From assembly GCF_028993575.1 (NCBI RefSeq), contig NZ_CP118615.1:558001-622000 (forward strand): DNA of 64,000 nt, in the 5' to 3' direction. The notes under the pieces were generated by a model. It was not told where the DNA came from. It saw only the letters and a list, made by a program, of their open reading frames with translations, and did no database searches. The DNA comes from Micromonospora cathayae (lineage in GTDB: Bacteria > Actinomycetota > Actinomycetes > Mycobacteriales > Micromonosporaceae). A program made the translations under genes and the position numbers. Positions within the stretch are counted from its first letter, which is position 1. Every line of letters starts with the position of its first letter. Shown here piece by piece: positions 10,705 to 18,541 of this stretch.

Positions 10705-11421
10705 TCAGCCCTCGGCCGAGACCTCCTGGAGGTTCTTCACCAGGTTCGGGTCGACCGGCACGCCGGGGCCCATGGTGGTGGTCAGGGTGACCTTCTTGAG
10801 GTACTTGCCCTTCGCGGCGGACGGCTTGACCCGCAGCACCTCGTCGAGGACGGCCGCGTAGTTGTCGATCAGCTGCGCCTCGGAGAAGGACGCCTTGCCG
10901 ATGATCAGGTGGAGGTTGGAGTGCTTGTCCACCCGGAAGGCGATCTTGCCGCCCTTGATGTCCGCGACGGCCTTGGCGACGTCCATGGTCACCGTGCCGG
11001 TCTTCGGGTTCGGCATCAGACCGCGCGGGCCCAGGATCCGCGCGATCCGGCCGATCTTGGCCATCTGGTCCGGCGTGGCGATCGCCGCGTCGAAGTCGAG
11101 CCAACCACCCTGGATCCGGGCGACCAGCTCGTCGGTGCCCACCTCGTCCGCACCCGCCCCGGCGGCCTCCTCGGCCTTCGCGCCGGCGGCGAAGACGATC
11201 ACGCGGGCGGTCTTACCGGTGCCGTGCGGCAGGTTGACCGTGCCGCGGACCATCTGGTCCGCCTTACGGGGGTCGACGCCGAGGCGCATGGCGACCTCGA
11301 CCGTGGCGTCGAACTTGACGTTGGTGGTCTCCTTGGCGAGCTTGACCGCCTCGGCCGGGGTGTAGAGCTTGGACCGGTCGATGACGTCGGCGGCCTTGCG
11401 GTAGCTCTTGCTGCGCTGCAT
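10705..11421 (-). CDS. rplA: 50S ribosomal protein L1
   Basis: L1-stalk protein of the large subunit, 238 residues, normal length. Recognisable by [24 protein letters not shown] N-terminal sequence, [14 protein letters not shown], and the L1 signature [16 protein letters not shown]. It lies 83 bases downstream of rplK and is presumably cotranscribed from it. In many bacteria L1 represses its own operon by binding the rplK leader; I did not identify that site here. Confidence 0.98.
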   Translation of the reverse strand: MQRSKSYRKAADVIDRSKLYTPAEAVKLAKETTNVKFDATVEVAMRLGVDPRKADQMVRGTVNLPHGTGKTARVIVFAAGAKAEEAAGAGADEVGTDELVARIQGGWLDFDAAIATPDQMAKIGRIARILGPRGLMPNPKTGTVTMDVAKAVADIKGGKIAFRVDKHSNLHLIIGKASFSEAQLIDNYAAVLDEVLRVKPSAAKGKYLKKVTLTTTMGPGVPVDPNLVKNLQEVSAEG

Positions 11422-11504
11422 GTTCTGACTACTCCTGTGGTCTCTGGCGGGCCGCGTACGTCACGCGCCCTCCCACGATTGGTTCTGGTCCGTGGTCGCC
11501 GACG

Positions 11505-11936
11505 TCAGTCGTTGACGATGATGCCCATCGACCGGGCGGTGCCGGCGATGATCTTCTCAGCCTGGTCGAGGTCGTTGGCGTTGAGGTCGGCCATCTTCTT
11601 CTCGGCGATCTCACGCAGCTGGGCGCGGGTGACCGAGCCGACCTTGTCCTTCTGCGGGACGCCGGAGCCCTTCTGCACACCGGCGGCCTTGATCAGCAGC
11701 CGGGCGGCGGGCGGGGTCTTCAGCACGAAGGTGAAGGTCCGGTCCTCGTACACGCTGATCTGGGCGGGGACGATGTCGCCCCGCTGCGACTCGGTCTGCG
11801 CGTTGTAGGACTTGCAGAACTCCATGATGTTCACGCCGTGCTGGCCGAGCGCGGGACCGACCGGCGGCGCCGGAGTGGCCTGGCCCGCCGGGAGCTGAAG
11901 CGTGAACGTCTTGACGAGCTTCTTCTTCGGAGGCAT
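11505..11936 (-). CDS. rplK: 50S ribosomal protein L11
   Basis: Ribosomal protein of the GTPase-associated centre and target region of thiopeptides, 143 residues. The ATG at 11936 ([18 protein letters not shown]) is preferred over an in-frame start 15 codons upstream because it has an AGGAAGAG ribosome-binding site and matches the family start. The N-terminal domain ([19 protein letters not shown]) and the rRNA-binding C-terminal domain ([20 protein letters not shown]) are intact. It heads rplK-rplA behind the nusG terminator. Confidence 0.98.
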   Translation of the reverse strand: MPPKKKLVKTFTLQLPAGQATPAPPVGPALGQHGVNIMEFCKSYNAQTESQRGDIVPAQISVYEDRTFTFVLKTPPAARLLIKAAGVQKGSGVPQKDKVGSVTRAQLREIAEKKMADLNANDLDQAEKIIAGTARSMGIIVND

Positions 11937-12082
11937 GTCTCTTCCTGGGGCTTGGAACTGGGAAAGTGGATCCGACGCCACCTGCGCGGCCGCGCACGGT
12001 CAGCACGACAGGGCGGGGGCGACGTTCAAGGGTAGCGCAGCCCGCTCCCGCCCCGCTCAGAGGGCCGGACAGTCGCGGGTAC

Positions 12083-12121
12083 GGGTCGGGGGCGGCGGGC
12101 CTCGCCCGCCGCCCCCGACCC
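12083..12121 (-). terminator. Terminator after nusG
   Basis: Perfect 18-bp GC-only stem (12083-12100 with 12104-12121) closing a 3-base loop, 7 bases after the nusG stop. Very strong hairpin; it separates secE-nusG from rplK-rplA. The remainder of the gap to rplK (11937-12082) must hold the rplK promoter, but I see no clear -10/-35. Confidence 0.85.
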
Positions 12122-12127
12122 GACGCG

Positions 12128-12850
12128 TCAGATCTTGGTGACCTGGTTGAAGTTCAGCTCGACCGGCGTCTCCCGGCCGAAGATCGAGACGAGCACCTTG
12201 AGCTTCTGCTGGTCGGCGTTGATCTCGCTGATCGTCGCCGGCAGCGAGGCGAACGCGCCGTCGGTCACCGTGACCGAGTCACCGACCTCGAAGTCGAGGA
12301 CCCTGACCTCGGGCTTGGCCTTCTTCTGCTCGGTCTCCACCGCCGGGGCCAGCCACTTCAGCACCTCGTCGAGGGAGAGCGGAGCCGGCCGGTCGGCCCG
12401 GTCGGTCGCGCCCACGAACCCGGTGACCCCCGGGGTGTTGCGGACGCAGGAGTACGACTCGGCGGTCAGCTCCATCCGGACCAGGATGTAACCGGGGAAG
12501 ACCTTGGCCTGGATCTGCGAACGCTTGCCGTTCTTGACCTCGACCTCTTCCCGGGTCGGCACCTCGACCTGGTAGATGTAGTCCTCCATGTCGAGGGACG
12601 TGATCCGGGTCTCGAGGTTGGTCTTGACCTTGTTCTCGTAGCCCGCGTAGGAGTGCACCACGTACCAGTCGCCCGGCGCGTAGCGCAGCTTCTGCCGCAG
12701 CTCGGCGACCGGGTCGTAGTCCTCCTCCGGGGCCGGCTCGGTCAACGCGAACTCCGGCTCGCTGGCGGCCTCGACCGACTCGTCACCCGCCGCCGTCACC
12801 ACCGAGGACTGCTCGTCCGCGGGTCCGGCGGTCTCGTCGTAATCAGGCAC
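12128..12850 (-). CDS. nusG: Transcription termination/antitermination factor NusG
   Basis: RNA-polymerase-binding elongation factor. It has 240 residues, longer than the E. coli protein because of an acidic N-terminal extension (about 55 residues, rich in Glu/Asp/Ala), which is usual in actinobacteria. The NGN domain ([41 protein letters not shown]) and the C-terminal KOW domain ([22 protein letters not shown]) are both complete. It lies 27 bases after secE and forms one unit with it. Confidence 0.97.
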   Translation of the reverse strand: MPDYDETAGPADEQSSVVTAAGDESVEAASEPEFALTEPAPEEDYDPVAELRQKLRYAPGDWYVVHSYAGYENKVKTNLETRITSLDMEDYIYQVEVPTREEVEVKNGKRSQIQAKVFPGYILVRMELTAESYSCVRNTPGVTGFVGATDRADRPAPLSLDEVLKWLAPAVETEQKKAKPEVRVLDFEVGDSVTVTDGAFASLPATISEINADQQKLKVLVSIFGRETPVELNFNQVTKI

Positions 12851-12877
12851 GCTCGCTCACTTCCGTCACTATCTTGG

Positions 12878-13270
12878 TCAGCTGGATCCGCCGAAGACCA
12901 GCAGCGCGCCCTTGGCGAACACGAAGTCGAATCCGACAACGATCGCGGTGACCACCGTCACGAACGCGACCACCACCGCGGTGTAGGTCAGCAGCTCCTT
13001 GCGGGTCGGCCAGATGACCTTACGCAGTTCGGCCACGACCTCGCGGAAGAACCGCGCGAAGCGCCCGAACAATCCGACCTTGTCGTCCGACCTGGTCCTC
13101 GGCTTGCTGTCGGCGGACTCGGCCTTGGTCCGCTCACGGGTGGCGGTGCCGCCCCGGGAGACCGGCTCGTCCGCGTCGGTGGCGTCGTCGTCGGCCCCAC
13201 CCTCGACGATGTTCTCGTCGTCGAGACGGTCGTCGCCGGCGTCCTCGCCGCGCCGCTTGTTGTCGGCCAC
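12878..13270 (-). CDS. secE: Preprotein translocase subunit SecE
   Basis: Small essential subunit that clamps SecY in the Sec channel, 130 residues from the GTG at 13270 (VADNKRRGEDAGDD). That start follows GGAGGG at good spacing; the longer upstream frame has no SecE character. An acidic, disordered N-terminal arm of about 65 residues is followed by the family motif RFFREVVAELRKVIWPTRKE and one transmembrane helix (YTAVVVAFVTVVTAIVVGFDF). A single-TM SecE is typical of Gram-positives. It precedes nusG and follows tRNA-Trp. Confidence 0.95.
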   Translation of the reverse strand: MADNKRRGEDAGDDRLDDENIVEGGADDDATDADEPVSRGGTATRERTKAESADSKPRTRSDDKVGLFGRFARFFREVVAELRKVIWPTRKELLTYTAVVVAFVTVVTAIVVGFDFVFAKGALLVFGGSS

Positions 13271-13481
13271 TTCGCCCTCCGTCGCGGATGTCGGGTCGTA
13301 CGCCGTACGGCGCACGCGGCGTTGGTCACGCCGGCCGGACCAAACCGTCCCGCGACGGGCCGCGGCCGGCGGATCAGCTAGCGGTGCCCGATGCCTCGGG
13401 GCCACCCCGCTGACGCCACCACCACGGGCCGAACGCCGCCGGCTGGCGGCGCGACCCACGGGAACGGTCAGGCCTGAGGCG

Positions 13482-13554
<73 letters not shown>

Positions 13555-13621
13555 GTGCGGCAACGCTCGCCCCGCCACGACACGCAGGTCGTCGCAGGGG
13601 TCACTTGCCCCACGGCGGACC

Positions 13622-13651
13622 AGTGTACGGGTACCGACCCGACTTTCCCAA
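13622..13651 (-). promoter_or_regulatory. Promoter of tRNA-Trp (probably also secE-nusG)
   Basis: On the minus strand TTGGGA (13646-13651) is followed after 18 bases by TACACT (13622-13627), the same -10 hexamer as in front of rpoB. The predicted start is about 60 bases before the tRNA. Confidence 0.6.
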
Positions 13652-13682
13652 CCGGTCTACCCCTCGCGGGTCGAAACCCAGG

Positions 13683-14075
13683 TCAGCGGGGTGCCCGGAT
13701 GGTCGCCCGGGCCTGGGCGAGCACCTTCTCGCCCCCGCAGGTGGCGATCAGGTCCAGCCGGGTCAACCCGTCCTCGGTGACCTCACGCACCTTCGCGTCG
13801 ACCACCACCTCGGCCCCCTCGTCGTCGTCCGGCACGACCACCGGCCGGGCGAAGCGGACGTTGTAGTCGACCACCGCGTCCGGCGCACCGGCCCAGTCGG
13901 TGACCGCCCGACCGACCAGGGCCATGGTGAACATGCCGTGCGCGATCACGCCGGGCAGCCCCACCCCGGTCGCGAACCGGTCGCTCCAGTGGATCGGGTT
14001 GAAGTCGCCGGAGGCACCGGCGTAGCGGACCAGGTCCGCCCGGGTGATCCGGTACGTCTTGGTGGGCAGCTCCAT
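13683..14075 (-). CDS. MaoC-like (R)-hydroxyacyl dehydratase, HadB-like
   Basis: Hotdog-fold hydratase of 130 residues. The MaoC active-site signature is present: GDFNPIHWSDRFA with catalytic Asp and His, then GVIAHGMFTMALVG. In mycobacteria the homologous HadB pairs with HadA or HadC as the type II fatty-acid synthase dehydratase needed for mycolic acids, and it lies in the same rpmG-tRNA-Trp interval. It is separated by one base from the upstream HadA-like gene, so the pair is coupled. Mycolic acids are not expected in this lineage, so its substrate here is an open question. Confidence 0.88.
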   Translation of the reverse strand: MELPTKTYRITRADLVRYAGASGDFNPIHWSDRFATGVGLPGVIAHGMFTMALVGRAVTDWAGAPDAVVDYNVRFARPVVVPDDDEGAEVVVDAKVREVTEDGLTRLDLIATCGGEKVLAQARATIRAPR

Positions 14076-14076
14076 C

Positions 14077-14523
14077 TCACTCCTCCCCGCGTACGACGAT
14101 CTTCGACCAGACGGTGACCACCGGCTCGCCGGCCACCGTGGTGACCTCGGTGCGGGTGGTCAGGAAGCCGTGCCCACGCCGGACGGTGGCCTCCTCGATC
14201 TCGTTGGCGCAGACCAGCTCGTCCCCGGCGACCACCGGACGGACGTAGGCGAACCGCTGGTCGCCGTGGACCACCCGGCTGTAGTCGACGCCCAGGTCCG
14301 GGTCCTCGACGACCTGCCGGCTCGCCGCCATGGTGAGCAGCACCGGGAAGGTCGGCGGGGCGACCACGTCGGCGTACCCGAGCTTGCGGGCGGCCTCCGG
14401 GTCGTGGTGGGCCGGGTCGGTGGCCCCGATCGCGGTGGCGAACTCACGGATCTTCTCGCGGCCCACCTGGTAGGGGGCGGTCGGCGGATAGGTACGGCCG
14501 ACGAAGGACGGGTCCAGTGGCAT
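14077..14523 (-). CDS. HadA-like dehydratase partner (FAS1-type MaoC N-terminal domain)
   Basis: 148 residues of the MaoC N-terminal hydratase family (MPLDPSFVGRTYPPTAPYQVGREKIREFA...). It contains the family features GATDPAHHDPEAAR and APPTFPVLLTM. HadA and HadC subunits of this type lack or modify the catalytic pair and bind the acyl chain while the HadB partner supplies the catalytic residues. The immediate coupling to the HadB-like gene supports a heterodimeric (R)-3-hydroxyacyl-ACP dehydratase. Only one HadA/HadC-type gene is present, where mycobacteria have two. Confidence 0.88.
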   Translation of the reverse strand: MPLDPSFVGRTYPPTAPYQVGREKIREFATAIGATDPAHHDPEAARKLGYADVVAPPTFPVLLTMAASRQVVEDPDLGVDYSRVVHGDQRFAYVRPVVAGDELVCANEIEEATVRRGHGFLTTRTEVTTVAGEPVVTVWSKIVVRGEE

Positions 14524-14645
14524 GCCGAGAACCTACACGTACGCGAAAACGCCGACCCGGTACGCGGGAGCGACGGAATGTCGCGGCCCGCGCCGGATCG
14601 GCGTACGCGCGTGACTGGCCCGGCCGGCGGTGTGCCGGCCGCAGG

Positions 14646-14813
14646 TCAGCGGGTCTCGCGGTGGACGGTGTGCTTGCCGTCCCGGGGGCAGAACTTCTTC
14701 AGCTCGATGCGGTCCGGGTCGTTACGGCGGTTCTTGCGCGTGATGTAGTTGCGCTCCTTGCACTCCACACACGCCAAAGTGATCTTCGGCCGGACATCGG
14801 TCGCCTTCGCCAC
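14646..14813 (-). CDS. rpmG: 50S ribosomal protein L33
   Basis: 55-residue ribosomal protein from GTG at 14813 ([20 protein letters not shown]...). The sequence [22 protein letters not shown] is diagnostic. Zinc-ribbon L33 proteins carry two C-x-x-C pairs. Here the first pair (C15, C18) is intact, but the second is C41-P-R-D44, so the fourth ligand is Asp. It lies between tRNA-Met and the HadA-like gene, as in mycobacteria. Confidence 0.96.
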   Translation of the reverse strand: MAKATDVRPKITLACVECKERNYITRKNRRNDPDRIELKKFCPRDGKHTVHRETR

Positions 14814-14943
14814 GGCGGAGTGCCTTCCTCGCTAAGGATCAACTACGGCGTAGCAGCTTACGCGCTTACTACGCGGACATGCAAAGTGGGCGCCTATGGC
14901 GCCCGTTCCACCGACCACCGGCAACAAGCCCGGAGGACGAGAG

Positions 14944-15016
14944 TAGCGGTGGCCGGACTTGAACCGGCGACACAGCGATTATGAGCCGCTTGCTCTGCCA
15001 TCTGAGCTACACCGCC
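14944..15016 (-). tRNA. tRNA-Met (CAT)
   Basis: Minus-strand cloverleaf with acceptor GGCGGTG/CACCGCT (one terminal G-U), anticodon loop CTCATAA (CAT) and T-arm GCCGGTTCAAGTCCGGC. The standard first acceptor pair and the sequence context suggest the elongator form rather than the initiator; this is not certain. It lies 26 bases after tRNA-Thr. Confidence 0.95.
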
Positions 15017-15042
15017 GCAGGTGGGCCCAGCCGGACCCTCTG

Positions 15043-15115
15043 AGCCCCCTTACGGAATCGAACCGTAGACCTTCTCCTTACCATGGAGACGCTCTGCCGA
15101 CTGAGCTAAGGGGGC
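15043..15115 (-). tRNA. tRNA-Thr (GGT)
   Basis: Minus-strand cloverleaf with perfect acceptor GCCCCCT/AGGGGGC, anticodon arm TCTCC-ATGGTAA-GGAGA (anticodon GGT) and T-arm TACGGTTCGATTCCGTA. First gene of the tRNA-Thr/tRNA-Met/rpmG run. Confidence 0.97.
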
Positions 15116-15151
15116 CTACCCGATCGCCCCGGGGGGCGTCGCGCACGGGTT

Positions 15152-15180
15152 ACATTACACGGCCCGCCGCCGGAGGTGAA
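15152..15180 (-). promoter_or_regulatory. Candidate promoter of tRNA-Thr/tRNA-Met
   Basis: TTCACC (15175-15180) and TAATGT (15152-15157) on the minus strand, 17 bases apart, about 36 bases upstream of tRNA-Thr. The match is moderate, but the position is right for the tRNA pair. Confidence 0.5.
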
Positions 15181-15222
15181 ATCGGATCCCCCGGCATTCG
15201 CCGTGCGCCGTGTCCGCCCAGG

Positions 15223-17751
15223 TCAGGGCACCACTCGCAGCCGCCGCACGTCCGCGCCGGGCAGCGGTTCGACCTCCGCCTGGGCACCGAACCACGCCTC
15301 CAGGCGCTCGTACGGCAACGGACGGCTGAACAGGAAGCCCTGGCCGATGTCGCAGCCGATGTCCTGGAGCAGTTCCAGGGTCAGCTCGCTCTCCACCCCC
15401 TCGGCCACCACGGCCAGCCCGAACTGCTGGGAGAGGGTGACCACGGCGTTGACGATCGCCAGGTCGCCCGGGTCGGTCGCCATGCCCTGCACGAACGAGC
15501 GGTCGACCTTCACCTCGTGCACCGGCAGCCGGCGCAGGTGCGCCAGGGAGAAGTACCCGGTGCCGAAGTCGTCCACGGAGAGCCGGACCCCGAGGTCACG
15601 GAGCCGGCGCAGGGTCGGAATGGGCCGGTCGGCCCCGTCCAGCACCCCGGTCTCCTTGATCTCGAAGGTGAGCTGCTGCGGCGGCACGTCGTACTCGGTC
15701 AGCAGCTCGCGGACCCGGGCCGGGAAGTGCTGGTCGGTGAGGGTACGGGCGGAGAGGTTGACCGCGACGGAGAGCGGCTGCTCGGCGTGCGCCCAGTCCC
15801 GGCAGCGCCGCAGCCCTTCGCGGAGCACCAGCTCGGTGAGCCGGCCCAGCTGGCCGGTGTGCTCGGCCACCGCGACGAAGTCCTCCGGCATCACCGCGCC
15901 GTGCGCGGGGTGCTCCCAGCGGGCCAGGCACTCGACGCCGACCAGTCGCCGGTCCCGCAGGGTCAGCTTGGGCTGGAAGTAGACCTCCACCTCGCCCGCG
16001 TCCAACGCCCGGCGCAGGTCCCCGGCCAGACCCAGGCGACGCAGCGACCGGGACTCCAACGCCGGGTTGAACAACTGGATGCTGCCGGGCGTCGACTTCG
16101 CCGCGGTGGCGGCCAGGTCCACCCGTTGCAGCAGGGTGGCGGCGTCGCTGCCGTGGTCCGGGTACACGGCGACCCCGACGGCGGTGTCCACGTCCAGGGT
16201 GAGCGCCTCGAAGACCATCTCGTCGCGGATCTGCTCGCGCAGGCCGGCGGCCAGTTCCAGGGCCACCTCGGCGCTCTCCACCCGGAGGGTGACCAGGAAC
16301 TCGTCCCCGCCGACCCGGCCCACCAGCGCCGAGGACGGGGCCGAGGAGCGCAGCCGCTCGGCGACCTCGACGAGGACCTTGTCCCCGGCGGCGTGGCCGA
16401 GGGACTCGTTGACCTGGCGCAGGCCGTCGACGTCGAAGAGCAGGACGGCGACCACCTCGCCCGGGGCGCGGATCCGCACCGCCTCGCCGAGCGCGTCGGT
16501 GATCCGCCGCCGGTTGGGCAGCTTGGTCAGCCCGTCGTGGTACGCGTCGTGCCGCAGCCGGTCGACCAGCCGGGAGTTCTCCAGGGCGACGGCGGCGTGC
16601 GCGGCCACCGTCTCGAAGACCGGCACGTCGTCCGCGGTGAAATGACCGAGGTCACTGAGCCGGTTCACCACCTCGAGCGTGCCGATCACCGCCTGCCCGG
16701 AGCGCAACGGCACCGCGATCACGTCCTTGACCCCGCTGGTCCGCAGGACGGCGTGCAGCCGCTCCTCGCCGTCGAGCCGGGCGCCCCAGGCCAGGGTGCG
16801 CCGTTCCCGGCGGGCCTCCTCGCGGACCAGCGCCGGGGTGGGGGCCACGTCCAGCAGGCCCGGATCGTCCACCCGGGCGGTGAGCATGACCTCGGAGTGC
16901 CGGCCCTGCGCCGGGAGCCAGAGGGTGGCGTACTCGGCCTGCATGAGCTTGCGGATCCGGCCGAGCAGCACGTCGATGACGGTGCCGTCCTGCCCGCTCG
17001 CGGTCATCGCGCGGGTCAGCTCGTACATGTCGCCGAGGGTGCGGTGCTGCCGGAAGAACTGCGCGTAGGAGCGGTAGACCAGCAGCACCGCCACCGCCAG
17101 CACGGCGATGAGCAGCAGAGCCCAGGCGTTGGTGTCGATGGCGATCAGGACCACCAGGCCGACCACCACGTTGATCGCGGAGGTCAGCAGCGGCGGCCCG
17201 GCGGTGCGGATCACCTCCCAGCCGGCCTGCCAGCCCTGGATCAGCGAGATCACCCCGCTGACCGCGGCCAGCGAGACCAGCGTGTTGACGCTGACCACCC
17301 CGAACAGCGCCAGCCAGGTGCCGGGGCCCATGTCCTCCAACGGGGGCAGGGCGACCAGCACCAGCCCGGCCAGCGACACCGAGGCCGCTGTCTTGGCGAC
17401 GTTGAACCACCGTTTCGTCGCGCTGCTACGCCGCCGGAGCTGCACGATCAGCGCGGCGATCACCGAGATGGCGACCACCGACAGGGGCGGCAGATAGAAG
17501 AACGCGAGGACCAGGGGGATCTCGGTGATGGTGACGGCCAGCGCCTGCCGTCGGATGACGAAGTGCAGCACCTGGCTGCCCGCCGCCACGATGGTGACGA
17601 GCAGGGCGAGGACGATCCACAGCTTGCCCGGCGGGGGCGGCGCGACGAGTCCGAGGGCGACCGCGCAGACCACCGCGAAGAGACACAGCGGACCGGTGAT
17701 CAGCCAAGCCTGATCGGTCGATCCGCGCGTCGATGGGCGGGCGCTCGCCAT
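15223..17751 (-). CDS. Membrane GAF-GGDEF-EAL protein (c-di-GMP turnover)
   Basis: 842-residue signalling protein. The order is six to seven N-terminal membrane helices (about residues 15-230), a GAF domain (about 250-395), a GGDEF domain with an intact active site (VGGDEFLVTL, about residue 480) and a C-terminal EAL domain (about 570-825). In the EAL domain the signature is ECL rather than EAL, but its Glu and the other metal and catalytic positions are visible (NLSART, FEIKET, VDDFGTGY, KVDRSF, VAEGVE). It could both make and degrade c-di-GMP. The first upstream gene on the same strand encodes a small secreted peptide, and a repeat array fills the space between. Confidence 0.93.
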   Translation of the reverse strand: MASARPSTRGSTDQAWLITGPLCLFAVVCAVALGLVAPPPPGKLWIVLALLVTIVAAGSQVLHFVIRRQALAVTITEIPLVLAFFYLPPLSVVAISVIAALIVQLRRRSSATKRWFNVAKTAASVSLAGLVLVALPPLEDMGPGTWLALFGVVSVNTLVSLAAVSGVISLIQGWQAGWEVIRTAGPPLLTSAINVVVGLVVLIAIDTNAWALLLIAVLAVAVLLVYRSYAQFFRQHRTLGDMYELTRAMTASGQDGTVIDVLLGRIRKLMQAEYATLWLPAQGRHSEVMLTARVDDPGLLDVAPTPALVREEARRERRTLAWGARLDGEERLHAVLRTSGVKDVIAVPLRSGQAVIGTLEVVNRLSDLGHFTADDVPVFETVAAHAAVALENSRLVDRLRHDAYHDGLTKLPNRRRITDALGEAVRIRAPGEVVAVLLFDVDGLRQVNESLGHAAGDKVLVEVAERLRSSAPSSALVGRVGGDEFLVTLRVESAEVALELAAGLREQIRDEMVFEALTLDVDTAVGVAVYPDHGSDAATLLQRVDLAATAAKSTPGSIQLFNPALESRSLRRLGLAGDLRRALDAGEVEVYFQPKLTLRDRRLVGVECLARWEHPAHGAVMPEDFVAVAEHTGQLGRLTELVLREGLRRCRDWAHAEQPLSVAVNLSARTLTDQHFPARVRELLTEYDVPPQQLTFEIKETGVLDGADRPIPTLRRLRDLGVRLSVDDFGTGYFSLAHLRRLPVHEVKVDRSFVQGMATDPGDLAIVNAVVTLSQQFGLAVVAEGVESELTLELLQDIGCDIGQGFLFSRPLPYERLEAWFGAQAEVEPLPGADVRRLRVVP

Positions 17752-17801
17752 CCAGCTCCCTCGTAACTCATGCCGGACCAGCCCCCAACCAGTGGCCTCT
17801 C

Positions 17802-17916
17802 GGCGTCACTCCCCACGCGGGAGTGGTGTCACTCCCGGGCCGGGAGCGACGTCACCCGCAGCGCGGAAGCGACATCACCCGAGTCACAGGAGCGGCACCA
17901 CTCGCGGCGCAGGAGT
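17802..17916. repeat. Five tandem 23-bp units between peptide gene and GGDEF-EAL gene
   Basis: Units begin at 17802, 17825, 17848, 17871 and 17894, each exactly 23 bases, with no spacer. The shared core is a TCAC(T/C)C(C/G) half followed by a GGGAG-like half. Units 1 and 2 are near-perfect dyads; unit 2 contains CTCCCGGCCCGGGAG on the minus strand. Units 3-5 are more diverged. The array lies in what should be the leader of the GGDEF-EAL mRNA (or its terminator/operator zone). Confidence 0.85.
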
Positions 17917-17931
17917 GCTGAGCGGTACCGC

Positions 17932-18066
17932 TCAGCGCAGCGGCGCGCCCCAGTCGAAGTCGGCCATCGGGGAGGTGGACTCGATCCCGAGGACGCCGCC
18001 GGCAACGACGGCCAGAGCCATCAGCGCCAGGACCGCGGCGAAGCGGACAGGCTTCCGACCAGACAT
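17932..18066 (-). CDS. Short secreted or membrane-anchored peptide, 44 aa
   Basis: A small gene of 44 codons from ATG at 18066, with an excellent AGGAG ribosome-binding site six to seven bases upstream. The product has a basic start (MSGRKPVRF), one hydrophobic stretch (AAVLALMALAVVAGGVLG) and a polar tail ending in MADFDWGAPLR. This is the layout of an exported signal-type peptide or a single-pass membrane peptide. I do not recognise a family. It is on the same strand as, and directly upstream of, the c-di-GMP gene, which suggests a linked function (sensor ligand or modulator), but that is inference. Confidence 0.65.
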   Translation of the reverse strand: MSGRKPVRFAAVLALMALAVVAGGVLGIESTSPMADFDWGAPLR

Positions 18067-18541
18067 CACGTGCTCCTGTCGACAGGGGTGCGGAGAAGAT
18101 GGATGGAGGTGTCAACGATCGTGCCACAGCGCTCCGATGGAGCAAAGGGGCGCGGGAACGCGCCTTCCGGGATTGCTGTGGTTCAGACCGTTCGTACGTA
18201 CCCCGACTCCGAATAGCTACCCCTGATTTCGGCGTTCATCTCACCATCTGCACCTTCCCGCTGATGTTGACGCAGTACATGTTTCACCACTAATCCCCAA
18301 GATCGTCGTCAAGGGTTCATCCGCTCCACCCACCCCCACCTGCGCCGACGCCCCGTCGACTGTGGAAGCCCCGGCACCGACCACCCAAAATAGAGGCACG
18401 TCGAAGAAGTGGGAATGGATGTGACGACTTTCCGCGGAAGCCGACGGATCCGACATCGCCCCGCACCAACACCGCACCTCAGGTAACGAATCGGTGACGG
18501 CCCGTCGTGGCGCCCCCGGTGCCGTTCCTGCGGCGGTCGGG
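18067..18541. other. Intergenic region without a supported gene
   Basis: 475 bases between the peptide gene and the NmrA-like gene. Open frames here lack start signals and family character. The stretch 18180-18300 is AT-richer than its surroundings and probably holds the peptide gene's promoter, but I found no convincing -10/-35 pair. Confidence 0.5.

Noticed and set aside
8765..10861. 698-codon plus-strand frame opposite the ABC exporter
   Set aside because: Arg/Pro-rich composition typical of an antisense frame; the opposite strand has clear Walker motifs and ribosomal genes.
14959..17766. 935-codon plus-strand frame opposite the GGDEF-EAL gene
   Set aside because: It starts inside a tRNA gene and has antisense-type composition; the minus-strand protein has complete domains.
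17802..17916. CRISPR array
   Set aside because: The units are contiguous 23-mers without unique spacers, and no cas genes are present. No CRISPR array was seen anywhere in the window.
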